Under the pieces are notes generated by a model. The model was not told the DNA's origin. It saw only the letters and a program-made list of their open reading frames with translations, and ran no database searches. From Trinickia symbiotica (GTDB taxonomy: Bacteria > Pseudomonadota > Gammaproteobacteria > Burkholderiales > Burkholderiaceae), in contig NZ_PTIR01000016.1 in the NCBI RefSeq assembly GCF_002934455.1, positions 111,916 to 175,915 on the forward strand: a stretch of 64,000 bases of DNA, in the 5' to 3' direction. The stretch's first letter is position 1. Each line of letters opens with the position of its first letter. Below are positions 56,045 through 64,000 of this stretch, in pieces. Made by a program: the position numbers and the translations under genes.

Positions 56045-56938
56045 ATGAAGTCTTCTTGCCCGAGTACCGTGGAGTTGCTCACGTTCCTGGCGTCCGCGAA
56101 GCATCTCAACTTCTCGCGCGCGGCACGCGAGCTGGGACTGACGCCGAGCGCGGTCAGCCGACAGGTATCGAATCTCGAAGCCCAGGTCGGCGTCCGGCTT
56201 TTCGTACGCGACGGCCGCCAGCTCGCGCTCACGCCGGCCGGGGCCACGTATCACGCACGAATCAAGGAGCCGCTGCGTGAAATCTGCCACGCTTCGCTGG
56301 AACTCCTCGCCTCACGCGAGGAAGCCGATTTGCTCACGATCGCGAGCGTGCCTACCTTCACGACAAGATGGCTCGTGCCGCGTCTGCCGCGCTTCCTCGC
56401 GTCCGCGCCGAACGTCACACTGAGCTTTCGGCGACATCTGGCGCACGGCGATGCGTTTCCGCCGGAGCTCGATGCGGCCGTTCGCTACGGAGACGGCCGT
56501 TGGGAAGGAGTGCTAAGCGACTACTTGGACGGACATACGTTCGCGCTTGTCTGTTCGCCCGAGTTCGCGCAGCGGCATGCGGTCCGCGAGCCGGCCGACG
56601 TTGCCGACGCGCCTCGGCTCGTGCATGAGCAAGCCGCAACAGCATGGATCAAGTGGGCGGAGCGGCATGGCGTGACGCGGATGCGAGCCCTCGCGGGACC
56701 ACGCTTCGAGCAATACGCCGTACTGATACAGGCGGCGTGCGCGGGGCTCGGTCTCGCGCTCGTCCCGGCGTTCCTGATTCGCGATCTGCTCAGCTCGGGG
56801 GCGCTCGTCGAGCTGATCGATGCGCCAGTCGACGTCGATGACCAGGGCCACTATCTCTGCTACTCGGGGGAGCGTCTCGCTACCAGACCCGGGTTGCAAC
56901 GCTTCAGAACGTGGATGCTCGAGGAATGTCGGGGCTGA
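56045..56938 (+). CDS. LysR-family regulator, GcvA-like
   Basis: A 297-residue LysR regulator. The winged helix lies at residues about 8-65 (LLTFLASAKHLNFSRAARELGL, then TPSAVSRQVSNLEAQVG) and the sensor domain has DAAVRYGDGRWEGVLSDYLDG, a form seen in the GcvA-like subgroup. It diverges from the ABC operon; the 63-base gap is too short for two separate promoters that do not overlap, so shared regulation is likely. The effector is unknown. Confidence 0.9.
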   Translation: MKSSCPSTVELLTFLASAKHLNFSRAARELGLTPSAVSRQVSNLEAQVGVRLFVRDGRQLALTPAGATYHARIKEPLREICHASLELLASREEADLLTIASVPTFTTRWLVPRLPRFLASAPNVTLSFRRHLAHGDAFPPELDAAVRYGDGRWEGVLSDYLDGHTFALVCSPEFAQRHAVREPADVADAPRLVHEQAATAWIKWAERHGVTRMRALAGPRFEQYAVLIQAACAGLGLALVPAFLIRDLLSSGALVELIDAPVDVDDQGHYLCYSGERLATRPGLQRFRTWMLEECRG

Positions 56939-57015
56939 GGTGTGTCGGCTGTCGCGCCGCCGCTGCTGTTAGCCTGCAGCGCGCCGGTCGCCGATATCTT
57001 TTCAAGTGATCGCGG

Positions 57016-58371
57016 CTAGCCTGGCCGCCCGGCTTCGATCCATGCCTTCGTTTCCGCCATCGTCAACCGATACCGCGCACAATTGAAAACTTCCAGCTTC
57101 GCCAACTCATCGGCGAGTATGGCGCTGAACCCCGGCGCGGATTCCTCGGTGAGTCCAAGCTCGGACGCCGCCTCGACCGCGGCTTTCCGACCGCGCACGA
57201 CGAGTCCGATTGCCTCGCTCAGTGCTTGCCGATAACGCAGGCGCATCGTATCGGGGACTCCCATCGATTCGAGTACGACCTTGTATTTATCGATCGAACG
57301 CCGATAGGTCCATTCGAACAGATCGACAGCGAGCGAGACGTCGCGCAGTTCGTAGACGCCTATCATCGCAAGCGCGTAATCGTGTATGTCGACGTCCAGA
57401 AACGATAGCGGCGCGCAGTTGTATAGCATCAGCGGAATGTTCGCCGCCAGGCGGCTCGTACGCTTGTTGCCATCCTCGAACGGCTGCAGATAAGCAAGGT
57501 TTGTCCATAGGAAAAACGCCGCTTCGACAGGGTTCCTGATCAATCGAGCTTTGGTGACGATGAGGTCGAGCATTTCCTCCAGGACGGACGGCACCTGCAT
57601 CGGCAGGTAGGTGGTATCGCTGATGTTGACGACCTTTTTGCGGATCGTTCCAAGACCTTCTTCATCCACGAGCAGATTCTGCATCAGCACCGCGTGTAGA
57701 TTGCGGATAACGGGTGTGGACAGGCCTTCCGTCGGCACGGCGTCGACAAGGAACTCGATAGCGCTCTTGTGGTTGAGCAGCATGACGGCATCGAAATCGC
57801 CGTCGGCTATGCCGCTTTCGAACAGTTTGCGTGTGTCGAGCAGCGTGAACCGATTGCCTTCAAGGCGCGACGACGACCATGACAAGTCGATCAGCAGCTG
57901 CTCCAGCACCTTGCGAGCGTAGGTGCCCGCCGGCTGTTGCCCCTGCATGCGCCCGGCGTTTGCCAGCTGGATGGCGAGCGGCTCGGGGATCAGCCATGAC
58001 TTGTTCGGTTCGTAGTGGTCGACAAAATCGCGTTTGTAAGAAACGGGGGCGCGGGTCGCCAATGGAGCGGCCAATCGCCGACGCACGGCAACGCTCGCAG
58101 GAGACCATTGCATCTCTGTCGGACTGAGCGTGCCGAGCGCCAGTTCCGCCGAAGGTATGTCCGAAGCAAGCGTGTAGCGCGTTGCACGACCCGTCCCGTG
58201 GCGGTTCACTCGGCCTGCCGCGCGCAGGTCGTCAAGAAGCCGCTTTATCGTCGCGAGACTTTTCCCCGTGGCGTTGGCAAGTTCGGAAGACGTGACATGG
58301 CTATGGCCCTGTGCCGTAAAACGGCGCAAGGCTTCAATGACGTCTTCGGCGGGCAGTAGTCCAGTGCTCAT
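57016..58371 (-). CDS. Fic-family protein with winged HTH, altered catalytic motif
   Basis: A 451-residue protein. Residues about 8-70 look like a winged helix-turn-helix (SSELANATGKSLATIKRLLDDL). The inhibitory motif S167-x3-E171-G172 of class II Fic proteins is present in SSSRLEGN. The Fic loop reads LQPFEDGNKRTSRL: it has PFEDGNKR and Arg307, but position 296, the catalytic His of canonical Fic enzymes, is Gln. Such a change should weaken or alter AMP transfer. The start ATG 58371 lies 4 bases after an array of TGAGCCGAT nonamers, which suggests autoregulation by its own HTH. The C-terminal third has no clear motif. Confidence 0.85.
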   Translation of the reverse strand: MSTGLLPAEDVIEALRRFTAQGHSHVTSSELANATGKSLATIKRLLDDLRAAGRVNRHGTGRATRYTLASDIPSAELALGTLSPTEMQWSPASVAVRRRLAAPLATRAPVSYKRDFVDHYEPNKSWLIPEPLAIQLANAGRMQGQQPAGTYARKVLEQLLIDLSWSSSRLEGNRFTLLDTRKLFESGIADGDFDAVMLLNHKSAIEFLVDAVPTEGLSTPVIRNLHAVLMQNLLVDEEGLGTIRKKVVNISDTTYLPMQVPSVLEEMLDLIVTKARLIRNPVEAAFFLWTNLAYLQPFEDGNKRTSRLAANIPLMLYNCAPLSFLDVDIHDYALAMIGVYELRDVSLAVDLFEWTYRRSIDKYKVVLESMGVPDTMRLRYRQALSEAIGLVVRGRKAAVEAASELGLTEESAPGFSAILADELAKLEVFNCARYRLTMAETKAWIEAGRPG

Positions 58372-58375
58372 GGAA

Positions 58376-58488
58376 ATCGGCTCATATCGGCTCACGTTTG
58401 AGCTGATTTTGAGCCGATCTGAGCCGATTCGCAAGGCTTTGAGCCGATTCAGCCCGCAATGAGCCGGTTCGTGAGCCGATGAGCCGAT
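58376..58488. repeat. array of nine TGAGCCGAT-type nonamers before the Fic gene
   Basis: Seven copies read TGAGCCGAT on the plus strand at 58399 (one mismatch, TGAGCTGAT), 58410, 58420, 58440, 58460 (TGAGCCGGT), 58472 and 58480. Two copies lie in the opposite orientation, ATCGGCTCA, at 58376-58384 and 58386-58394. Starts are 8-12 or 20 bases apart, so most fall on one face of the helix. The array ends 4 bases from the Fic start codon. It is a candidate operator for the Fic protein's own winged helix. Confidence 0.85.
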
Positions 58489-58540
58489 ATTCCGGTCGGC
58501 AACACGCACGCGACCGTCAAGTTTGCCGCCAACCTCAATG

Positions 58541-58568
58541 AAAAGGCCCGGCAGGGCAGCCGGGCCTT
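58541..58568 (-). terminator. intrinsic terminator after acnA
   Basis: Read on the minus strand, AAGGCCCGGC and GCCGGGCCTT pair over 10 bases around TGCCCT and are followed by TTTT. It is 90 bases after the acnA stop and also separates acnA from the Fic gene array. Confidence 0.8.
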
Positions 58569-58574
58569 CGAACG

Positions 58575-58601
58575 GCCGCGCTTCGACGATCGAAGCGCGG
58601 C
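58575..58601. repeat. second hairpin, no T-run
   Basis: GCCGCGCTTCG and CGAAGCGCGGC pair over 11 bases around ACGAT, between the acnA stop and the terminator. It may stabilise the acnA mRNA end or help termination. Confidence 0.6.
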
Positions 58602-58656
58602 AATGACTACCTCAGACGGCAGAGCGCGCCGGCGCCCGCGCCACGCGCCAAACGGC

Positions 58657-61374
58657 TTACGCCGCCAACAACGACCGCAGCACGAACGGCAGAATCCCGC
58701 CATGCTTGTAGTAGTCGACTTCGATCGGCGTATCGATGCGCAACAACACCGGTACGCGTTGCTCCTTGCCGTCCTTGCGATGGATCACGAGCGTGACTTC
58801 TTGCTGCGGCTTGAAGTCGTCGCCGAGGCCTTCGATGTCGAACGTCTCTTCACCGGTGATGCCAAGCGACTGGATGCTGTCCGAGCCCTTGAACTGCAGC
58901 GGCAAGACCCCCATGCCGACCAGATTGGAGCGGTGAATCCGCTCGAAGCTGCGGGCGATGACAGCCTTCACGCCGAGCAACTGCGTGCCCTTCGCGGCCC
59001 AGTCGCGCGATGATCCGGTGCCGTACTCCTCGCCGGCGAAAATCACGGTCGGCGTGCCGGCATCGATGTACTTCATCGCGGCATCGTAAATCGACAGTTG
59101 CTCGCCGCTAGGCTGATGAATCGTCAGCCCGCCCTCCACGCGCGTGCCGTCGGCCTTCGGCGGGATCATCAGGTTCTTGATCCGAACGTTCGCGAACGTG
59201 CCGCGCATCATCACGTCATGATTGCCGCGGCGTGAGCCGTAACTGTTGAAGTCGGCCTTCTGCACGCCGTTGGCCTTGAGCCACTTGCCGGCCGGCGAAT
59301 CTTCCTTGATCGAACCCGCGGGGCTGATGTGGTCCGTCGTGACGGAATCGCCGAAGACGCCGAGCGCACGCGCACCCTTGATCGTCGGAATCGCGTCGGT
59401 CGGCTGCATCGAAAACTGCTCGCCGAAGAACGGCGGTTCGGCGATGTAGGTCGACTTCGGCCAGTCGTAGACTTGACCTTCCTCGCCCTGGATCTTGCTC
59501 CAGAGGTCGCCTTCTTGCGTGAGCTGCGAGTAGTTCTTGCGGAACGCTTCGGGGTCGAGCGCGTATCTGAGCAACGCATGAACCTCTTCGCTCGACGGCC
59601 AGATGTCGCCGAGATAGATGTCCCTGCCGCCCTTGCCCTTGCCGACGGGCTCCGTCATCAGATCACGCGTGATCGTACCGGCGATCGCATAAGCGACGAC
59701 GAGCGGCGGCGAGGCGAGGAAGTTCGCGCGGATGTTCGGGTGAATGCGCGCCTCGAAGTTGCGGTTGCCCGACAACACGGCGGCCGCGACGATATCGTTC
59801 TTCGTGATCGCCTCGTTGATCTCGGGCGTGAGATCGCCCGCGTTGCCGATACAGGTCGTGCAGCCGTAGGCCGCGAGCTCGAAGCCAAGTTGCGAAAGGT
59901 AGGGCAGGAGGCCCGTCTTGGTCAGGTACTCGGTCACGATCCGCGATCCCGGCGCGAGCGAGGTCTTGATATGCGGCGCCACGGTCAGGCCGGCCTCGAC
60001 GGCCTTCTTCGCCAACAGGCCGGCGGCCAGCAGCACGCTCGGATTCGACGTGTTCGTGCACGACGTGATGGCGGCGATCACCACGTCGCCGTTCTTCAGC
60101 TTGATGCCGTTCGATGTCTCGTACACGGCGTCCAGTTCGGCCGGCTTCTTCGCAAAGCCGTTTTCGCCGACGGGCTTCGAGAACAGATCGGCGAACGTCG
60201 ACTTCACATAGCCGATTTCGATGCGATCCTGCGGACGCTTCGGACCGGCGAGTGACGGGGCGACGGTTGCGAGGTCGAGCGTGACGACCTTCGTGAAGTC
60301 GATCTGGCCTGCCTTCGGAATCCCGAAGAGCTGCTGCGCCTTGAAGTAGTTCTCTAAAGCGGCGATTTCGGCATCGGTGCGGCCGGTGCCCCTGAAGAAA
60401 TCGATCGTCTTTTCGTCGACGGGGAAAAAGCCCATCGTCGCGCCGTACTCAGGCGCCATGTTGCCGATCGTCGCGCGATCCGGAACCGCGATCGATTCCG
60501 TGCCCTCTCCGAAAAACTCGACGAATTTGCCAACTACCTTCTCCTTGCGCAGCAGCTCGGTGATCGTCAGCACGAGGTCCGTCGCCGTAACGCCTTCGCG
60601 CAGCTTGCCCTTGAGCTCGACGCCGACGACGTCGGGCGTGAGGAAGTAGACGGGCTGGCCGAGCATGCCGGCCTCGGCTTCGATACCGCCCACGCCCCAG
60701 CCCACGACGCCGATGCCGTTGATCATCGTCGTATGGCTATCGGTGCCGACGAGCGTGTCGGGGTAGTAGACCGTGTCGCCGTTCTCGGCCTTCTTGTGCA
60801 CGCCGCGCGCGAGGTACTCCAGGTTGACCTGGTGCACGATGCCGACGCCGGGCGGCACGACCTTGAACGTGTCGAACGCTTGCATGCCCCACTTCATGAA
60901 CTGGTAGCGCTCATTGTTGCGCTGGAATTCCAGCTTCATGTTGAGATCGAGCGCGTCCTTCTGGCGGTAGTAGTCGACCTGCACGGAGTGGTCGACGACG
61001 AGGTCCACGGGTACGAGCGGCTCGATCAGCTTGGGGTTCTTGTCCATCCGCTGCGCCACGCCGCGCATCGCGGCAATATCGGCGAGCAGCGGTACGCCCG
61101 TGAAGTCCTGCAACACGACACGGGAGACGACGAACGGAATCTCGTCGACGCGCGGTGCATTCGGCTTCCAGTTGGCAAGCTGTGCGACGTGCTCTTCGGC
61201 GACCTTTTTGCCGTCGAAGTTACGCAGCACCGATTCCAGAACGATGCGGATCGACACGGGCAGGCGCTCGATCTTGACGTTCAATGCCTTGCCGAGCTCG
61301 GGCAGCGAGTAGAACTTCCCTTTTCCTGAGCCGCTATCGAATTCCTTGAGCGTGTTGTGGAGGTTGTGGGCCAT
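58657..61374 (-). CDS. acnA: aconitate hydratase A
   Basis: A 905-residue aconitase of the AcnA/IRP type that isomerises citrate and isocitrate through a [4Fe-4S] cluster. The cluster cysteines lie in SCTNTSNP (about residue 434) and GCTTCIGN (about 500-507). Other signatures are [19 protein letters not shown] near 210-228 and the C-terminal [15 protein letters not shown] near 770. It sits 105 bases downstream of prpD, where acnD or acnB often stands, so it may also hydrate 2-methyl-cis-aconitate in the methylcitrate cycle; that extra role is inference. Confidence 0.96.
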   Translation of the reverse strand: MAHNLHNTLKEFDSGSGKGKFYSLPELGKALNVKIERLPVSIRIVLESVLRNFDGKKVAEEHVAQLANWKPNAPRVDEIPFVVSRVVLQDFTGVPLLADIAAMRGVAQRMDKNPKLIEPLVPVDLVVDHSVQVDYYRQKDALDLNMKLEFQRNNERYQFMKWGMQAFDTFKVVPPGVGIVHQVNLEYLARGVHKKAENGDTVYYPDTLVGTDSHTTMINGIGVVGWGVGGIEAEAGMLGQPVYFLTPDVVGVELKGKLREGVTATDLVLTITELLRKEKVVGKFVEFFGEGTESIAVPDRATIGNMAPEYGATMGFFPVDEKTIDFFRGTGRTDAEIAALENYFKAQQLFGIPKAGQIDFTKVVTLDLATVAPSLAGPKRPQDRIEIGYVKSTFADLFSKPVGENGFAKKPAELDAVYETSNGIKLKNGDVVIAAITSCTNTSNPSVLLAAGLLAKKAVEAGLTVAPHIKTSLAPGSRIVTEYLTKTGLLPYLSQLGFELAAYGCTTCIGNAGDLTPEINEAITKNDIVAAAVLSGNRNFEARIHPNIRANFLASPPLVVAYAIAGTITRDLMTEPVGKGKGGRDIYLGDIWPSSEEVHALLRYALDPEAFRKNYSQLTQEGDLWSKIQGEEGQVYDWPKSTYIAEPPFFGEQFSMQPTDAIPTIKGARALGVFGDSVTTDHISPAGSIKEDSPAGKWLKANGVQKADFNSYGSRRGNHDVMMRGTFANVRIKNLMIPPKADGTRVEGGLTIHQPSGEQLSIYDAAMKYIDAGTPTVIFAGEEYGTGSSRDWAAKGTQLLGVKAVIARSFERIHRSNLVGMGVLPLQFKGSDSIQSLGITGEETFDIEGLGDDFKPQQEVTLVIHRKDGKEQRVPVLLRIDTPIEVDYYKHGGILPFVLRSLLAA

Positions 61375-61479
61375 GGTTTGTCCTAGGTTTGGAGCGAGGA
61401 AACAACGATCTTGTTGCCTTTCTTTCTGAAACCTTACTTGAACCTTGTAACGAACTACTGTATCCGATTCGATGCTCGA

Positions 61480-62931
61480 TCAAATGACGTACAGATCGAC
61501 GTACTCGTTGACCGGCATGGCCTCGAGCCGCGTCTGGTCGATCGAGACGTCGAGGATCGCTTGCTGTTTCTTGGCCGGAAAGCGCCTCGCGAGGTTCGTC
61601 CTGAACTTCTCGACGAGCAGCGGCACACCTTCGGCGCGCCGACGCCGATGGCCAATCGGATATTCGACGACGACCTCATCGAGCGTCGTCCCGTCGTCGA
61701 GCTCGACGGTCAACGCGTTGGCGATCGAGCGCTTGTCCGGATCGTGATAATCCTTCGTGAACTGCGCGTCTTCGACGCACTGCATCTTGGCGCGCAGCGC
61801 GTCGATGCGCGGATCGGCCGCCACGGCCTCTTCATAATCGGCCGCGGTCAGTCGTCCGAAAAGCAGCGGCACGGCGATCATGTACTGAATGCAATGATCG
61901 CGGTCGGCCGGATTGTTCAGGGGGCCTTTCTTGTCGATGATGCGAATCGCCGCTTCGTGCGTGCGAATCGTGATCTTCGCGATGTTTTCGGCCGTCTTCC
62001 CTTTCCCTTTCAGGATGCCGTGCAGCGTCATCGCCGCTTCGGCGGCGGTCTGCGCATGAAACTCGGCCGGAAACGAGATCTTGAACAGCACGTTCTCCAT
62101 CACGTACGAACCGTAGGGGCGCTGAAAGCTGAACGGGCGGCTTTTGAACAGCACGTCGTAAAAGCCCCAAGTTGGAGCCGTGAGAACGGACGGGTAGCCC
62201 ATCTCGCCCGTCTTCGCGATCAGCGCGAGGCGCACGGCGCGCGAGGTGGCGTCGCCCGCCGCCCATGATTTGCGCGAGCCTGTGTTCGGCGCATGGCGAT
62301 AGGTGCGCAGCGAATGTCCGTCGACGAACGCGAGCGAAACAGCGTTGATGAGTTCGTCGCGCGACAGTCCGAGCAGCCAGCCGACGACTGCCGTCGAAGC
62401 CACCTTCACGAGCAGCACATGATCGAGCCCGACGCGGTTGAACGAGTTCTCGAGCGCGATGACGCCCTGAATCTCGTGCGCCTTCACCATCGCAATCAGC
62501 ACGTCCTGCATGGGGAGCGGCTTCTTGCCCGACGCGACGGCAACGCGCGAAAGCCAATCGGCCGTCGCGAGAATGCCGCCGAGGTTGTCGGAGGGATGAC
62601 CCCACTCGGCCGCGAGCCATGTGTCGTTGAAATCGAGCCAGCGGATCATCGCGCCGATGTTGAACGCGGCCTGTACCGGGTCGAGCTGAAACGGCGTGCC
62701 GGGCACCTTTGCGCCGTGCGGCACGATCGTACCCGGCACGATAGGGCCGAGCAGTTTCGTACATGCGGGATAGGAGAGCGCTTCCAAGCCGCAACCGAGC
62801 GTGTCGATGAGGCAATGGCGCGCCGTTTCGAGCGCGAGCGCGCTGTCCACCTCGAAGCCGAGGACGTAATCGACGATATCGACGAGCACTCGATCAGGCT
62901 CTGGCCTTACGTTCGAAGTCGAGGCGGACAT
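61480..62931 (-). CDS. prpD: 2-methylcitrate dehydratase PrpD
   Basis: A 483-residue protein of the MmgE/PrpD family that dehydrates 2-methylcitrate to 2-methyl-cis-aconitate in propionate breakdown. Segments include [16 protein letters not shown] near residue 37, [23 protein letters not shown] near 97, and [13 protein letters not shown] near 360. The length matches PrpD well. It is 31 bases after an MliC-like gene and upstream of acnA, with partial prpC beyond, so a methylcitrate operon is clear. No prpB is seen inside the window. Confidence 0.95.
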   Translation of the reverse strand: MSASTSNVRPEPDRVLVDIVDYVLGFEVDSALALETARHCLIDTLGCGLEALSYPACTKLLGPIVPGTIVPHGAKVPGTPFQLDPVQAAFNIGAMIRWLDFNDTWLAAEWGHPSDNLGGILATADWLSRVAVASGKKPLPMQDVLIAMVKAHEIQGVIALENSFNRVGLDHVLLVKVASTAVVGWLLGLSRDELINAVSLAFVDGHSLRTYRHAPNTGSRKSWAAGDATSRAVRLALIAKTGEMGYPSVLTAPTWGFYDVLFKSRPFSFQRPYGSYVMENVLFKISFPAEFHAQTAAEAAMTLHGILKGKGKTAENIAKITIRTHEAAIRIIDKKGPLNNPADRDHCIQYMIAVPLLFGRLTAADYEEAVAADPRIDALRAKMQCVEDAQFTKDYHDPDKRSIANALTVELDDGTTLDEVVVEYPIGHRRRRAEGVPLLVEKFRTNLARRFPAKKQQAILDVSIDQTRLEAMPVNEYVDLYVI

Positions 62932-62962
62932 GGTGGTCGGCTCGTGCAGGAAAGAAAAACGA

Positions 62963-63475
62963 TCAGTCGCCCTTCTTCAACGCGTTCGCTTGCGTCGGAG
63001 CGGGCGCGCCTTGCGCCATCGCGGCAGTCTGGCACTCGTCGGCGAGACGCGCACCGTCGTGATCCGAGAACAGCATCGCCTTCCCCGGAATCACGACGAG
63101 GTCGAGGCCTGTCGCCGCGTCATGGAAGCGGTCCGCGCCCGTCGTCGTCGATTCGCGCGGCAGGTTGTAGTTCTTGTTCGCCCAGTGAACGGTGACGATC
63201 TGGTCCTTCTTCATGTCGCCCTTCAGGTCGAACGAAAGCCCTTCACTGCACTTCCACTCTACGGAGCCTTCGGGGATCGGGTCGGTCTTGGCGGCAGCCG
63301 TCGTTTCGCGCGACTTGCGTTTCACGAGCCGGTGCTTCGGCGCGGGCGCCTTGCCTACCTTCTTTTGGGCAGTCGTCGATTGCGTCGACTGCGTTTGGGC
63401 GGCCGCGTCCGCTGCTGCGAGCGACATCGTGGCGGAAATCGTGCCGATAAGGGTTGCGATCAGCAATTTTTTCAT
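62963..63475 (-). CDS. periplasmic MliC-like protein
   Basis: A 170-residue exported protein. After a signal peptide ([22 protein letters not shown]) comes a basic, Thr/Lys-rich stretch and then a domain that resembles the MliC/PliC lysozyme-inhibitor fold: [44 protein letters not shown] and DECQTA, with Cys76 and Cys149 able to form the usual disulfide. Sequence similarity is only by pattern. It stands inside the prp cluster between prpC and prpD, which has no obvious functional reason. Confidence 0.65.
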   Translation of the reverse strand: MKKLLIATLIGTISATMSLAAADAAAQTQSTQSTTAQKKVGKAPAPKHRLVKRKSRETTAAAKTDPIPEGSVEWKCSEGLSFDLKGDMKKDQIVTVHWANKNYNLPRESTTTGADRFHDAATGLDLVVIPGKAMLFSDHDGARLADECQTAAMAQGAPAPTQANALKKGD

Positions 63476-63622
63476 GGGAATGGCGGACCTTTCGATTTTG
63501 GAATAGATGACAGAGACAAATACCGAGCCCCTTGGTTGCAGCGGCGCCGCGCGAGAGCCGTGGGGCGCCGGGCGGGGGTGCCGCGTGTGCCGTCCATCTG
63601 GCTGGGGCGCGCGCGGCGGTCG

Positions 63623-64000
63623 CTATTTTCTCCTATTTAGCGGGACGAACTTCATACTTTCTGGGCCGGTGTAGTTCGCGCTCGGCCGGATGATCTTGTT
63701 GTCGATGCGCTGCTCGATGATGTGCGCGCTCCAGCCGGAGGTGCGCGAGATCACGAAGAGCGGCGTGAACATCGCCGTCGGCACCCCCATCAGGTGATAA
63801 GAGACGGCGCTGAACCAGTCGAGATTCGCGAACATTTTCTTCAGGTCCGCCATCACCGATTCGATCCGCTCGGCGATGGCGAAGAGCTTCATGTCGCCCG
63901 TGTCTTTCGAGAGCTTGCGCGCCACTTCCTTGATCACCTTGTTGCGCGGATCGGCAACGGTGTAGACGGGATGGCCGAAGCCGATCACCACCTCTTTGTT
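63623..64000 (-). CDS. prpC: 2-methylcitrate synthase PrpC, C-terminal part
   Basis: The frame enters from the window edge with [20 protein letters not shown] and ends VPLNRRK, giving 125 visible residues. GFGHPVY and the Asp-containing [27 protein letters not shown] segments contain the active-site His and Asp region of citrate and 2-methylcitrate synthases. The N-terminal two thirds lies outside. It condenses propionyl-CoA with oxaloacetate; it may also accept acetyl-CoA. Downstream follow the MliC-like gene, prpD and acnA. Confidence 0.93.
   Translation of the reverse strand, partial: NKEVVIGFGHPVYTVADPRNKVIKEVARKLSKDTGDMKLFAIAERIESVMADLKKMFANLDWFSAVSYHLMGVPTAMFTPLFVISRTSGWSAHIIEQRIDNKIIRPSANYTGPESMKFVPLNRRK

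Noticed and set aside
58376..58488. CRISPR array
   Set aside because: The unit is 9 bases, the gaps are 1-11 bases and carry no unique spacers, and orientation changes within the array.

Overview
The window reads as a GC-rich chromosomal segment from a Burkholderiaceae member, most likely Paraburkholderia, Caballeronia, Trinickia or a relative. The evidence is the codon and base composition, a typical Burkholderia-type trimeric porin, the betaproteobacterial bcs operon layout, many LysR regulators, a nag-type salicylate/gentisate cluster and a prpC/prpD/acnA cluster. No rRNA, tRNA, intact insertion sequence or CRISPR array was seen.

Layout. 1-6959: small metabolic genes (partial small protein, alpha/beta hydrolase, VOC protein, hotdog thioesterase, AGE-family epimerase, a single-pass membrane protein) and copA with a CueR-type promoter. 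7304-15148: DUF1254 lipoprotein, giant AsmA/DUF748-like protein, then an ABC exporter preceded by a 600-base leader region. 15289-16351: two overlapping genes of lower GC, one with a HEPN-like R-x4-H motif. 16535-20721: LysR regulator, two MFS transporters, VOC protein. 20761-33109: cellulose operon read on the minus strand, bcsD-bcsP-bcsQ-bcsA-bcsB-bcsZ-bcsC, whose BcsC carries a very long Tyr/Pro/Gln-rich linker. 33580-36053: unknown secreted and membrane proteins and a LysR regulator.

36083-45575 is a catabolic island. NagR (NahR-like) diverges from nagAa-G-H-Ab-I-K-L, which would turn salicylate into gentisate, then maleylpyruvate, fumarylpyruvate, and fumarate plus pyruvate. A convergent porin and an AAHS-family transporter follow. 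No naphthalene dioxygenase or lower nah genes are present, so this is a salicylate/gentisate unit.

45778-51299: small proteins, a COG4705 membrane protein, a LuxR-type regulator with a degenerate receiver next to a leaderless HtrA-like protease, a Nudix hydrolase, and a HigBA-type toxin-antitoxin pair. 51500-56938: a LysR-controlled ABC importer (permease, ATPase, binding protein, permease) with a coupled LOG/TIGR00725 protein. 57016-58488: a winged-helix Fic protein whose Fic-motif His is Gln, with a dense, helically phased array of nine TGAGCCGAT-type nonamers immediately before its start codon. 58657-64000: acnA, prpD, an MliC-like periplasmic protein and partial prpC, a methylcitrate-cycle cluster.

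The observations most worth following are the Fic gene with its nonamer array, the HEPN-like gene pair, the BcsC linker, and two isolated hairpins resembling IS200/IS605 right ends.
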